Assembly (NCBI GenBank): GCA_045536025.1
Contig: JAZSMT010000029.1
Span: forward strand, 1-64,000
Direction: 5' to 3'
DNA length: 64,000 nucleotides
Source of the DNA: HGM11412 sp045536025
Lineage (GTDB): Bacteria > Bacillota > Clostridia > Christensenellales > Borkfalkiaceae
Shown: piece by piece, positions 15,916 through 25,065 of the stretch
How the letters are laid out: each line of letters begins with the position of its first letter
Numbering within the stretch: position 1 is the stretch's first letter
The notes under the pieces: generated by a model
Told to the model about the DNA's origin: nothing
The model's input: the letters and a program-made list of their open reading frames with translations, nothing else
Database searches by the model: none
Made by a program: the position numbers and the translations under genes

Positions 15916-16704
15916 CTAAAATGCGTCCTTTTCCTTATCTTTGAATTTTTTAGCTATTATTTTAGACTGAATAGAATAAGGTGTAATTTTAGATAAAAAT
16001 GCAACCGCTTTATTATAAAAGCCGGGGATACAAATAGTTTTATTTATATCTAAAGCCTTTAGGCTCGCTTTTACGATATATTCGGGCGGTTTTTTAGAAA
16101 GCCTACCCGTTAACCCTTGGCTTTTTATATCTTCAACGATATCCTTTCTCGTAGGAACGCTACCAGGGCACAATATAGTAATTTTTACCTTTTGCCCTTT
16201 AAGCTCGCGCTTTAGCCCCTTATAAAAGTAAATAAGTGCCGATTTGGTTGCCGAATACTCTGAAAAATACGGCATAGGCGTTAACCCGCACGCCGACGAT
16301 ACGACCATTATCTCTAAGCTTTCAGCGCGGTTTTTAAGGGCAAACTCGGTTGCCGATAAAGCACCTTCAAAATTAACGCGCGCTTGGCTAATAATTTTAT
16401 CCTCGTTATACTTTAAAAAAGGTTTTCTAGTATCTATTCCCGAAACGTAATATAGCCCTTTTACTAAAACGCCTAAATCTGTTAATACTTTATATCCGTC
16501 TACCCTTTCTTGACTGCTTTCAAGATTAATAGGAAGTATTATAATAGAAATTTTATCGTTATACGATAAAAGCTCGTCTTTAAGAAGCTCTAACTTGTTT
16601 TTACATCTTCCAGATATTACTAAATTTTCACCGCGCAAAACAAGCTGTTTGCAAAACTCTTTGCCGATACCACCGCTTGCTCCAAAAACTAAAACGTATT
16701 CCAT
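15916..16704 (-). CDS. SDR-family short-chain dehydrogenase/reductase
   Basis: A 263-residue classical short-chain dehydrogenase. It has the NAD(P)-binding GASGGIGKEF at the N terminus, the catalytic serine in VVSSACG and the YSATK catalytic pair. The C-terminal part resembles YqjQ/DltE-like oxidoreductases; the substrate is unknown. A TTG overlapping the sigK stop (16710) or the ATG at 16704 can be the start; I chose ATG. Its tight coupling to sigK suggests the same mother-cell transcript, which is inference. Confidence 0.85.
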   Translation of the reverse strand: MEYVLVFGASGGIGKEFCKQLVLRGENLVISGRCKNKLELLKDELLSYNDKISIIILPINLESSQERVDGYKVLTDLGVLVKGLYYVSGIDTRKPFLKYNEDKIISQARVNFEGALSATEFALKNRAESLEIMVVSSACGLTPMPYFSEYSATKSALIYFYKGLKRELKGQKVKITILCPGSVPTRKDIVEDIKSQGLTGRLSKKPPEYIVKASLKALDINKTICIPGFYNKAVAFLSKITPYSIQSKIIAKKFKDKEKDAF

Positions 16705-16706
16705 AC

Positions 16707-17411
16707 TCAATCAAAAAACGCCCCTGCTTTTTTAATTTCTTCTTTAATTTTCTCAATCGCCTTTTTCTCTATCCGCGAGATGTACGACCTTGAAATTTTA
16801 AGTAATCTTGCAACCTCGCGCTGTGGAAGTGGCGTTGCCCCCTCTAAACCGTAACGAAGCCTAATTACCGTATATTCGCGCTGAGATAAACACCTTTTAA
16901 CGATAATTAAAAATTTCTTGTTTTGAGTTTTAATTTCAACCTGCTCTACAAGCGGTTCTTTATCGTCGGGAATTAAATCCATAAGCGTTAACTCATTGCC
17001 GTCTTTATCCGTGCCAACGCTATCTGATAAAGATACGTCTTTAGAGTGCTTTTTGTTCGCCCGAAGAAGCATTAAAATTTCGTTTTCGATACACTTTGCA
17101 GTGTATGTTGCAAGCAGGGTGTTTTTGTCGGGATTATAAGTGTTTATCGCCTTTATAAGACCTATAGTTCCAGTAGAAATCAAATCGTCGTTATCGTCAG
17201 CGCCTTGATACTTTTTAACAATGTGCGCAACAAGCCTTAAATTGTGCTTGATAAGCGTTTCCTTAGCGGATAAATCACCGTATTTTCTATACCTTTCTAA
17301 ACACTCCTTTTCCTTTTCGGGAGATAGTGGTTTTGGAAAACAATCGCCACCGACACTTCCGCAAAAAAACAGTATTTTGCCGACTAAAAAATTTAAAAAC
17401 TCTAAAAACAT
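16707..17411 (-). CDS. sigK: RNA polymerase sporulation sigma factor SigK
   Basis: A 234-residue sigma-70 family factor matching SigK, the late mother-cell sigma factor. The hydrophobic N-terminal pro-sequence (LEFLNFLVGKILFFCGSVGG) is followed by FPKPLSPEKE, then region 2 (NLRLVAHIVKKYQG, DDLISTGTIGLIKAINTY, ATYTAKCIENEILM) and region 4 with the HTH (LKISRSYISRIEKKA). The gene is uninterrupted: there is no skin-type element splitting it as in Bacillus subtilis. AGGAG precedes the ATG. SigE (about 240 residues) is an alternative, but the pro-sequence and KDVSLSD stretch favour SigK. Confidence 0.9.
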   Translation of the reverse strand: MFLEFLNFLVGKILFFCGSVGGDCFPKPLSPEKEKECLERYRKYGDLSAKETLIKHNLRLVAHIVKKYQGADDNDDLISTGTIGLIKAINTYNPDKNTLLATYTAKCIENEILMLLRANKKHSKDVSLSDSVGTDKDGNELTLMDLIPDDKEPLVEQVEIKTQNKKFLIIVKRCLSQREYTVIRLRYGLEGATPLPQREVARLLKISRSYISRIEKKAIEKIKEEIKKAGAFFD

Positions 17412-17453
17412 AAATTAACTCCTTTAGGTCAATTTATGTTAGAATTTGTCGAA

Positions 17454-18677
17454 TTATACTATATCTCGGCGCAAAATATCCCCCTTTTCAAGACGGATAT
17501 CGGTATAAAGATAAAGCTTTTGCTGAACGACTTTAGCATCCTCTACCTCTTCGCCGTTTTCGCTAGTTAACTTTACAACCTCTATTTTTTTATTAAAATT
17601 ATCACTTGGGGATAAAACCTCTAACACCTCGCCCACTTTAAAGCGGTTGCGCATTTCAAGTATTACTGCTTTTTTATCCTCGTCATAACCTAAAACGGAG
17701 GCAACGAACAAGCTGTTGCCCGTTGATTGGCTGTTTTCAAAGTTGACGGTATCGTCGTTTTTACCAAACGCGTACGCTGTGGTAAAAGCGCGGTGAAAGG
17801 TCTTTTTTAGCTCCTGTTGATATAAGGGGTTTAGTTTATATTTATCGCCAACCTTGTAATATTCGTCAATTGCTCTACGATAGGCGTTTATTACCGTGGC
17901 AAGATAATACTCGCCTTTCATACGCCCCTCTATTTTAAAGGAATTTACGCCAGCCGATATCATTTCGCCTATATAATCAAGCAAGTTTAGGTCTTTACTG
18001 TTTAAAACGTAAGTGCCTCTCTCGTCCTCTTCAATGGGATAGTAGCTACCGTCCTTTCCCACCTCTTTTATAGCGTAGTTCCATCGGCAGGCTTGAACGC
18101 ACTCGCCACGATTGCCGTCGCGCCCCGTTAAATAACCTGAAAGTAAACATCTTCCGCTATAGCTTATACACATTGCACCGTGAATAAACGCCTCAATTTC
18201 AGTATTTTCAAGGCTACTTGATATTTCTTTTATCTCATTAAGAGATAATTCACGCGCTAAAACTATTCTTTTAACCCCTTGTTCTTCCCAAAATTTAGCC
18301 GATAACTTGTTTTGAGTATTAGCTTGGGTTGAAAGGTGAAGTTCAAGATTAGGCGCTACCTTTTTTGCAATATAAACAACGCCAGGGTCTGAAACGATAA
18401 CACCGTCTACCCCGATACTTTCTAAAAAGGGTAAATAGCTTTCAAGTGCCTCAAAATCGGCGTTTTTAGCGTAGATATTAACGGTAACGTAAAGCTTTTT
18501 AGAAAGGGCGTGAGTATACTCTACCGCTTCTTTAAGCTCGCTATCGCTAAAATTATCCGAGTATGCGCGGAGGGAAAAGTTTTTACCTCCCACGTACACC
18601 GCGTCCGCCCCGTAATAAAGTGCGGTTTTAAGTTTTGAAAAATTGCCCGCAGGCGCTAATAATTCAACCTTTTTCAT
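17454..18677 (-). CDS. Peptidase U32-family protein, tRNA uridine hydroxylation (TrhP-like)
   Basis: A 407-residue U32-family protein. Characteristic segments are KVELLAPAGNFSKLKTALYYGADAVY at the start (shown only in part by PAGN...GADAVYVGG), EAFIHGAMCISYSGRCLLS and RGECVQACRW with the cluster cysteines, and IEGRMKGEYY. In Bacillus the genes trmR-trhP1-trhP2 make 5-methoxyuridine at the tRNA wobble position, and here the partner directly upstream is a TrmR-like methyltransferase. This supports TrhP over a collagenase-like peptidase. Only one U32 gene is present instead of two. Confidence 0.85.
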   Translation of the reverse strand: MKKVELLAPAGNFSKLKTALYYGADAVYVGGKNFSLRAYSDNFSDSELKEAVEYTHALSKKLYVTVNIYAKNADFEALESYLPFLESIGVDGVIVSDPGVVYIAKKVAPNLELHLSTQANTQNKLSAKFWEEQGVKRIVLARELSLNEIKEISSSLENTEIEAFIHGAMCISYSGRCLLSGYLTGRDGNRGECVQACRWNYAIKEVGKDGSYYPIEEDERGTYVLNSKDLNLLDYIGEMISAGVNSFKIEGRMKGEYYLATVINAYRRAIDEYYKVGDKYKLNPLYQQELKKTFHRAFTTAYAFGKNDDTVNFENSQSTGNSLFVASVLGYDEDKKAVILEMRNRFKVGEVLEVLSPSDNFNKKIEVVKLTSENGEEVEDAKVVQQKLYLYTDIRLEKGDILRRDIV

Positions 18678-18687
18678 AAGTTATCCT

Positions 18688-19323
18688 TTACTTCTTAACT
18701 GAAATCGCTATGCCGTCGCCAACGTCGAAAAAACAAGTAATTAAATCGGTATCGGATGCTAAAATCTCGTCAAACTCTCTTATTTTTCTCGCTAAAGAGT
18801 TATATATTTTAGGCGTTTTAACCTCGCCTGAAACGTAGCCTCTAAATAATACGTTATCGGTAAACAGCACACCGCCCTTTTTAAGTAAGCCCTTTAATAC
18901 GGGAAGTAATCTCGTGTAGCTTGCCTTATTGCAGTCTAAAAATATAAAATCGTATTCACCTGTTAGTGATAGCGCCGTTTCATAGCTATCGCCTAGTATT
19001 GCGGTAACTCTATCTAAAACACCAAACTTTTTAAAGTTTTTAATTGCCTCTTGTTGAGATTTTTCAAACTTTTCAATGGTTGTTAGCTTTGCCGTTTTTT
19101 GAGTTAAAAGCATTGCCGTTCCAGAGCAACCCGTAGCCGTTCCAAGCTCTAAGATGTTTTCGGGGTTTTTAATTGAAACCATCAATAAAAGCTCGCTTAA
19201 GCTTTCGTCTAAAATGGTAGGAATTCCACTTTCTTTATAGTAAACTCTTAAATCTTTTAATTCTTGAGGGAGTGAAAACTCCGCACTTTTTTCTGTTAAG
19301 TTTTTAGTAAATTCGTTTATCAT
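18688..19323 (-). CDS. O-methyltransferase, TrmR (YrrM)-like
   Basis: A 211-residue SAM-dependent O-methyltransferase with ENILELGTATGCSG (SAM site), YDFIFLDCNKA and GGVLFTDNVLFRG, typical of the YrrM/caffeoyl-CoA methyltransferase fold. In Bacillus TrmR methylates 5-hydroxyuridine at tRNA position 34. The TrhP-like gene directly downstream supports that role. It overlaps rnjA by four bases. Confidence 0.85.
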   Translation of the reverse strand: MINEFTKNLTEKSAEFSLPQELKDLRVYYKESGIPTILDESLSELLLMVSIKNPENILELGTATGCSGTAMLLTQKTAKLTTIEKFEKSQQEAIKNFKKFGVLDRVTAILGDSYETALSLTGEYDFIFLDCNKASYTRLLPVLKGLLKKGGVLFTDNVLFRGYVSGEVKTPKIYNSLARKIREFDEILASDTDLITCFFDVGDGIAISVKK

Positions 19324-20972
19324 ACTTCAGTTATAATTGGTAAAATCATAGGATTTTTCTTAATTTTTTTAAATACGTAATCGCGAAGTTTTTTTCTTAA
19401 AATGTTTCTAAACTCGGTCTTATCGCCCGCCGATTTTACGTTATAGCCGTCAAAAGTTCTTAAAATAATTCCTTTCATTTCGGCAATTTGTTGGTCTGTA
19501 AGTCCCGCACCCTTTCCAATAACGTCAGGCTCTTGTAAAACTAGTCCGCTTTCAGCAGAGATACAGCAAACGGCAACCACGATACCCTCTGCCGAGATAT
19601 ACTTTCTATCTCTAACAACGCTAGGCGCTTCACCGACAGAGAGCCCGTCCACCAGCCTACTGCCTGCGGGGAATTTCTCACGGCGCTTCATTGACTTTTG
19701 AGTAAACTCAATGGTATCTCCTATATCGGCAATCAAACACGCGCTATCTCTAAGCCCCATTTCCTTTGCAAGTTCCACGTGCTTTATAAGGTGGCGGTAT
19801 TCGCCGTGCACGGGGATAAAGAATTTAGGGCGAATTAAAGAGTGCATAATTTTAAGCTCTTCTTGGCAGGCATGCCCAGATGCGTGAATTTTCTCTAAGC
19901 TTTCATAGCAAACTTCCGCGCCCTTTCTATAGAGGTTGTTTATAACTTGATAAATGCTTTTTTCGTTACCGGGGATAGGTGATGCCGATATCAGTATAAC
20001 GTCGTTTTTACCAATAGAAACGTCTTTCGACTCGCCCGACGCCATGCGCGTTAACGCACTCATAGGCTCGCCTTGAGAGCCCGTTGAAACGACAACCAGT
20101 TCCCTATCTGGAATATTTTTAATTTTGTCAATATCAACTATAGTGTCTTTTGGGATATTGAGTTCACCGATTTTAGCTGACGCCTCGATAACGTTTATCA
20201 TACTGCGCCCAGATAGAGCTACCTTTCGCTTATTTTTATAAGCGAGGTTTAGTATTTGCTGAATTCTATAAACGTTAGATGCAAAGGTTGCTATAACTAA
20301 ACGCTTAGATTTGTGCTGAGCAAAAAGCCTATCTAAATTATCGGTTACAACGCTTTCGCTCATAGAATATCCCGAGCGTTCAACGTTAGTTGATTCGCAA
20401 AGCATTAAGGTTACGCCCTTTTTACCAATTTCGGTAAGCCTTGCTAGGTCTATAATTTCCCCTCCGATAGGCGTTAAGTCAACCTTAAAGTCGCCCGAGT
20501 GAAAAACTACCCCAACCGGCGTTTGAATAGAAAGCGCAACCGCCCCCGGTATCGAGTGGTTTACGTTTACAAATTCAACCGAAAAAACGCCTGCTTTTAT
20601 AACCGATTTCGGCTCAACCGCAAAAAGCCTTGCGTTTTTAATGCCTTGCTCGCGATTTTTGCCGTCAAGTAGCGTTAAGGTAAGCTTAGTGCCGTATACG
20701 GGAACGTCTATTTCTTTAAGAAGATACGGAACTCCGCCAATATGGTCCTCGTGCCCGTGCGTTAAAAATAGCCCGCGTATGCGCTCTTTGTTTTGATAAA
20801 TATAGGTAATATCTGGAATTACGAGATCCACCCCAGGCATATCGGTGGTTGGAAAGGTAAGCCCCGCGTCAATTATAATTATATCTTTGCCGTATTCTAG
20901 CGCGGTCATATTCTTGCCAATTTCGCCTACACCGCCTAAAAAACGGACTTTTAAAGTATTTTTGTTTTTCAT
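19320..20972 (-). CDS. rnjA: Ribonuclease J
   Basis: A 550-residue metallo-beta-lactamase/beta-CASP ribonuclease J (5'-3' exonuclease and endonuclease in mRNA decay and rRNA processing). The zinc motif HGHEDHIGG, the SGDFKVD aspartate and PVHGEYRHL are visible, with the C-terminal domain after about residue 450. Length is normal. AAGGA precedes the ATG, and a promoter lies at 21012-21040. It leads an operon with the TrmR-like and TrhP-like genes and perhaps sigK. Confidence 0.95.
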   Translation of the reverse strand: MKNKNTLKVRFLGGVGEIGKNMTALEYGKDIIIIDAGLTFPTTDMPGVDLVIPDITYIYQNKERIRGLFLTHGHEDHIGGVPYLLKEIDVPVYGTKLTLTLLDGKNREQGIKNARLFAVEPKSVIKAGVFSVEFVNVNHSIPGAVALSIQTPVGVVFHSGDFKVDLTPIGGEIIDLARLTEIGKKGVTLMLCESTNVERSGYSMSESVVTDNLDRLFAQHKSKRLVIATFASNVYRIQQILNLAYKNKRKVALSGRSMINVIEASAKIGELNIPKDTIVDIDKIKNIPDRELVVVSTGSQGEPMSALTRMASGESKDVSIGKNDVILISASPIPGNEKSIYQVINNLYRKGAEVCYESLEKIHASGHACQEELKIMHSLIRPKFFIPVHGEYRHLIKHVELAKEMGLRDSACLIADIGDTIEFTQKSMKRREKFPAGSRLVDGLSVGEAPSVVRDRKYISAEGIVVAVCCISAESGLVLQEPDVIGKGAGLTDQQIAEMKGIILRTFDGYNVKSAGDKTEFRNILRKKLRDYVFKKIKKNPMILPIITEV

Positions 20973-21011
20973 AAATCAAGTCCTTAAAATAAAATAAATA
21001 CTACGTATATT

Positions 21012-21040
21012 ATTTTAACACATCAACACCGTTTTGTAAA
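21012..21040 (-). promoter_or_regulatory. Promoter of rnjA
   Basis: Minus strand: -35 TTTACA (21035-21040), 17-bp spacer, -10 TAAAAT (21012-21017), leaving a leader of about 33 nt. Confidence 0.65.
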
Positions 21041-21091
21041 CATTAAAAAATCTCTATTTTTTTATCATAGCATCTTTTCGACAAAAAACCA

Positions 21092-21121
21092 TTAAAAAAA
21101 GCACGGCTTAGCCGTGCTTTT
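21092..21121 (-). terminator. Terminator of valS
   Basis: Minus strand stem AGCACGGC/GCCGTGCT with a 3-nt loop followed by TTTTTTT. It lies 160 bp after the valS stop, with repeat copy A in between. Confidence 0.85.
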
Positions 21122-21142
21122 GTTATTTATTTACCCTTTACA

Positions 21143-21277
21143 AAGCTCTATTTAAAACTTTAGTTACAAGCAAGACAAGGCTCGACAAGACGGGGGCGAC
21201 TACAATAGACCTTGCTCGGTCATTGTGGGTGCAACGGCTTGGCAGTAACGCAGTACTCGCGCCGTAAATAAGAGCTT
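21143..21277 (-). repeat. Structured 3'UTR repeat, copy A
   Basis: A 135-bp element between the valS stop codon and its terminator. Ends pair as AAGCTCT/AGAGCTT. The core hairpin is ACAATaGACC, a 6-nt loop, GGTCATTGT (around 21202-21225). Shared words with the other copies are GGCTCGACAAG and GCCGTAAATAA. Copies B (59617-59735), C (63840-63968) and partial copies near the window end are related; the arms covary between copies. On the minus strand it begins only four bases after the valS stop. Confidence 0.75.
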
Positions 21278-21281
21278 AAAA

Positions 21282-23909
21282 TTATCCTAAAATCTCTTTG
21301 ATATTAGCCTTAATTTTTTTCCTCATATCAATATACTTGTTAAGTTTATCGCGCTCTTGGTCAACGAGGGCTTTGGGGGCTTTTGCTAAGAAACCGTTAT
21401 TTGAAAGCTTGCCGTTTGCTCTTGCAATTTCGCTCTCAACTTTTTCAAGCTCGCCCTTTAATCTAATAACCTCTTTATCAAGGTCAACAAGCTCGCCAAG
21501 GGGTACGTAAAGCTCGGTTTTATCAAGAACTACTGATACCGTTTTAACGCCGATTTCGTCTTTATTTTCAATAAACTTAACGTTACCGATATTTGCAAGC
21601 TTTTCAATATAAATTAAAGCTTTTTCGATAAGGCGCTTTTTCTCGGTTACGATATAAAGGTCAACCTTTTTGCTAGGTGCGCAACCCGTATCTGCCCTAA
21701 TTTGGCGGATAGCGGTAATTATGCTCATAACGTATTTGCAAGCTTCAGCGTCCTTACGATATGCAAGCTTAGAGTTGTATCTAGGATATTCAGATACCAT
21801 TATGCTTTCGTTTACGCCGGGGATATGTTGATAAATCTCCTCGGTAATAAACGGAATATACGGATGAAGAAGTTTAAGGGTGTTTTTAAGAACGTAGATT
21901 AAAACGCTTAATACGTCGGACTTTTTGTCCTCGTCAGTTCCGTAAAGATAGGGTTTTGAAAGCTCGATATACCAGTCGCAGAAGTCGTTCCAGAAAAAGT
22001 CTTGAAGTTCAGAGCAAGCAAGCCCGATTTCATACTTTTCCATATTGAGGGTAACCTTTTTAACGGTGTTATTAAGGCGTGAAATTATCCACTTATCAGC
22101 AAGATTAAGTTTAACCGCGGAAATATCTTTAATCTTTTTGCCCTCGCAGTTCATAAGAACGAAACGAGATGCGTTCCAAATCTTGTTGATATAGTTACGG
22201 CAACCATCAATTTTATCTTTAGAAAATCTAGTATCGCTACCAGGGGCAATACCGCCAAGAAGGGCGTATCTAAGCGTATCCGCACCGTATTCGTCAATAA
22301 TTTCAAGCGGGTCGATACCGTTACCTAAAGACTTACTCATTTTTCTTCCTTGCGCGTCGCGAACTAAGCCGTGAATTAAAACGTCCTTAAACGGAATACG
22401 GTTGGTATGTTCAAGACCGCTAAATATCATACGAGCTACCCAGAAGAAAATTATGTCGTACGCGGTAACTAAAAGGTCGGTAGGATAGAAATATTTTAAA
22501 TCTTCAGTCGCTTCGGGATAACCAAGCGTGGAGAACGGCCAAAGTGCCGAGCTGAACCAGGTATCCAAAACGTCCTCGTCTTGACGGATGTTTTTGCTAT
22601 TACACTTAGGACAAGTAGTAATATCGTGCTTAGAAACGGTCATTTCGCCACAGTCGTCACAGTAAAAGGCTGGAATTCTATGCCCCCACCAAAGCTGACG
22701 AGAGATACACCAATCTCTAATATTAGTCATCCAGTTGTAGTAAATTTTAGTAAATCTTTCGGGATTGAATTTGATAGACTTTTTCTTAACTACGTCAATA
22801 GCGGGCTTTGCAAGAGGTTGCATTTTTACAAACCATTGCTTTGAAATTATAGGCTCAACTATTGCTGAACAGCGATAACAATGCCCTACGTTGTGCGAAT
22901 AGTCTTCCGTTTTTTCTAAAAGCCCAAGCTCGTCAAGGTCTTTTATTATTTGCTTTCTGCACTCAAACCTATCAAGACCTTGATACTTGCCAGCCTCTTC
23001 GTTCATAGTGCCGTCGTCGTTCATAGTTTTGATAACGGGAAGATTGTGTCTAAGACCAACCTCAAAGTCGTTAGGATCGTGCGCAGGCGTAATTTTAACA
23101 GCGCCCGTACCGAAATCAAGCTCAACGTAATCGTCAAGTACAAGCGGAATTTCGCGGTTTGCAAGAGGTAAAATCAAGGTTTTACCGATAATGTCTTTAT
23201 ACCTTTCGTCTTTGGGGTTAACTGCAACGGCAACGTCGCCAAGCATAGTTTCGGGACGCGTGGTCGCAACTACTACGTATCTGTCCTCCCCTTTTACTTG
23301 ATACTTGATATGCCATAAGCCCGATTGTTCTTCAGTGTAGTCAACCTCGGCGTCTGAAAGTGCCGTTTTACAAACGGGGCACCAGTTGATTATTCTTTTA
23401 CCTTGGTAAATTAAGCCCTTTTCGTAAAGGTTTACAAACACCTCTTTAACGGCGCGATTTAAATTTTCGTCCATAGTGAAGGCAAGGCGCGACCAGTCGC
23501 AAGAAGAACCCAACTTTTTAAGCTGTTCAACTATTCTGCCACCGTATTTTTCCTTCCAAGCCCAAGCGCGAACTAAAAATTCCTCTCTGCCGATTTGTTC
23601 TTTTGAAAGACCTTCAGCCTTAAGCGCGTCAACGATTTTAACCTCGGTTGCGATAGAAGCGTGGTCAGTACCCGGAAGCCAAAGCGTTTCATAGCCTTGC
23701 ATACGCTTAAACCTAACGATACTGTCTTGAATAGAATCGTTAAGCGCGTGCCCCATATGAAGTTGCCCCGTAATATTCGGCGGGGGTATAACGATGGTAA
23801 AGGGAACTTTGTTTGGATTTGGTTGAGCTTTAAAATACCCTTTCTCTTCCCACTCTTTATAAATTCTGTCCTCAAAACTTTTCGGATTGTAGGTAGTTGA
23901 AATTTCCAT
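21282..23909 (-). CDS. valS: Valine--tRNA ligase
   Basis: An 875-residue class I aminoacyl-tRNA synthetase charging tRNA-Val. The HIGH region is PPPNITGQLHMGHAL near residue 35 and KMSKS is GRKMSKSLGNG. The editing domain (TTRPETMLGDVAV) lies between them, and the C-terminal coiled-coil (LDKEVIRLKGELEKVESE) is intact. The start is the ATG with GGAGAG six bases upstream; the frame extends ten codons further but without a ribosome site. There is no T-box in the leader, unlike many Firmicutes valS genes. Confidence 0.97.
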   Translation of the reverse strand: MEISTTYNPKSFEDRIYKEWEEKGYFKAQPNPNKVPFTIVIPPPNITGQLHMGHALNDSIQDSIVRFKRMQGYETLWLPGTDHASIATEVKIVDALKAEGLSKEQIGREEFLVRAWAWKEKYGGRIVEQLKKLGSSCDWSRLAFTMDENLNRAVKEVFVNLYEKGLIYQGKRIINWCPVCKTALSDAEVDYTEEQSGLWHIKYQVKGEDRYVVVATTRPETMLGDVAVAVNPKDERYKDIIGKTLILPLANREIPLVLDDYVELDFGTGAVKITPAHDPNDFEVGLRHNLPVIKTMNDDGTMNEEAGKYQGLDRFECRKQIIKDLDELGLLEKTEDYSHNVGHCYRCSAIVEPIISKQWFVKMQPLAKPAIDVVKKKSIKFNPERFTKIYYNWMTNIRDWCISRQLWWGHRIPAFYCDDCGEMTVSKHDITTCPKCNSKNIRQDEDVLDTWFSSALWPFSTLGYPEATEDLKYFYPTDLLVTAYDIIFFWVARMIFSGLEHTNRIPFKDVLIHGLVRDAQGRKMSKSLGNGIDPLEIIDEYGADTLRYALLGGIAPGSDTRFSKDKIDGCRNYINKIWNASRFVLMNCEGKKIKDISAVKLNLADKWIISRLNNTVKKVTLNMEKYEIGLACSELQDFFWNDFCDWYIELSKPYLYGTDEDKKSDVLSVLIYVLKNTLKLLHPYIPFITEEIYQHIPGVNESIMVSEYPRYNSKLAYRKDAEACKYVMSIITAIRQIRADTGCAPSKKVDLYIVTEKKRLIEKALIYIEKLANIGNVKFIENKDEIGVKTVSVVLDKTELYVPLGELVDLDKEVIRLKGELEKVESEIARANGKLSNNGFLAKAPKALVDQERDKLNKYIDMRKKIKANIKEILG

Positions 23910-23953
23910 AAATATCTCTCCATTAAAGGTAGTTATCAAATCGTGCGAATATT

Positions 23954-23982
23954 AGTATATAATGTTTTTTTAATATTGTCAA
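23954..23982 (-). promoter_or_regulatory. Promoter of valS
   Basis: Minus strand: -35 TTGACA (23977-23982), 17-bp spacer, -10 TATACT (23954-23959). The -35 box overlaps that of the divergent importer operon. Confidence 0.75.
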
Positions 23983-24005
23983 ATAAAAGTTAACCTACAT
24001 ACAAT
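23976..24005 (+). promoter_or_regulatory. Promoter of the importer operon
   Basis: Plus strand: -35 TTGTCA (23976-23981), 18-bp spacer, -10 TACAAT (24000-24005). Its -35 shares five bases with the valS -35 on the other strand. Confidence 0.5.
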
Positions 24006-24034
24006 GTATTATGTTTTATATTTTGGAGTAAACA

Positions 24035-25039
24035 ATGAAAAAATTTATAACTATTTTACTATCATTTTTAATTCTTTTATTCCCGCTTTCGGCGTGTAAC
24101 GAAGAAAAAGACGACGGCGTTATCAGGGTGAACGAGGTTACCGATTCCTTTTTCTACGCACCCTTTTACGTAGCAATTGAAAAAGGCTTTTTTAAAGAAG
24201 AAGGATTAACAATTGAACTTACAAACGGCGGTGGTTCTGACGTTTCTATGACGGCGCTACTCTCTAAAAACGCCGATATAATTCTCGCAGGACCTGAAAC
24301 GGCGGTTTACATAAACCGAGCAGAGCGCGCCGATGCGCCCAAGGTTTTTGCACAGCTTACAAAGCGCGACGGTTGTTTCTTGGTTTCGAAAAACCCCGAG
24401 CCTAACTTTTCTTGGGATAATCTTAAAAATAAAGAAATAATTATCGGCAGAAAGGGCGGTCTACCCGCAATGACTTTCCAATACTTAATGAAAAATTTGG
24501 GATACACTGAAGGCGTTGATATTACGCTTAGAACGGATATTCAGTTCAATCTTATGGCACCCACTTACGAGTCGGGCGTGGGCGATTACGTTACGCTGTT
24601 TGAACCCGTTGCAACCGAGTTTGTAAACCAAGGCAAAGGCCATATCGTAGCGAGCGTAGGCGCAAAAAGCGGTGAGATACCCTACACCTCTTTTATCGCT
24701 CTTGAAAGCTATCTAAAAGACAATCCTGAAAAGGTTGAAAAGTTTGTAAAAGCGATGTATAAGGCGATTAACTACGTAAAAACAACACCTTCAAGCGAAG
24801 TTGCAAAAGAGTTAGTTAAACACTTTAAAGGCTCTAATTTAGAGCAAACTGCAAAGTCGCTTGAGAACTATTTAAGCGTTGATACTTGGATGACGGATAT
24901 GTCGCTACCCGAGAGTATGTTCAATACGCTTATCGACGTTATCACGAACGCAGGCGAAAATACCGACGGCGTAACTTTTTCAAAAGTAGTTGACAATTCG
25001 TTTGCAAGCAAGGGCTATCAAGACTGGCTTAAAAGTTAA
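24035..25039 (+). CDS. ABC importer substrate-binding lipoprotein (NMT1/SsuA-like)
   Basis: A 334-residue lipoprotein: signal peptide followed by the lipobox LSAC (lipidated C21), then an NMT1/THI5-like type II binding fold (DSFFYAPFYVAIEKGFFKEEG, GGGSDVSMTAL, AGPETAVY). Family members bind sulfonates, taurine, nitrate or pyrimidine precursors of thiamine. Nothing here, such as a riboswitch or an enzyme neighbour, tells which. It leads an SBP-ATPase-permease operon with GGAG before the ATG. Confidence 0.87.
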   Translation: MKKFITILLSFLILLFPLSACNEEKDDGVIRVNEVTDSFFYAPFYVAIEKGFFKEEGLTIELTNGGGSDVSMTALLSKNADIILAGPETAVYINRAERADAPKVFAQLTKRDGCFLVSKNPEPNFSWDNLKNKEIIIGRKGGLPAMTFQYLMKNLGYTEGVDITLRTDIQFNLMAPTYESGVGDYVTLFEPVATEFVNQGKGHIVASVGAKSGEIPYTSFIALESYLKDNPEKVEKFVKAMYKAINYVKTTPSSEVAKELVKHFKGSNLEQTAKSLENYLSVDTWMTDMSLPESMFNTLIDVITNAGENTDGVTFSKVVDNSFASKGYQDWLKS

Positions 25040-25065
25040 CCGCAACATTTACTAAGGAGGAGCGT

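Noticed and set aside
23910..24034. T-box leader for valS or a thiamine-type riboswitch for the importer
   Set aside because: Only about 125 bases separate the two genes and both promoters fit inside; no T-box or TPP aptamer motif is present.
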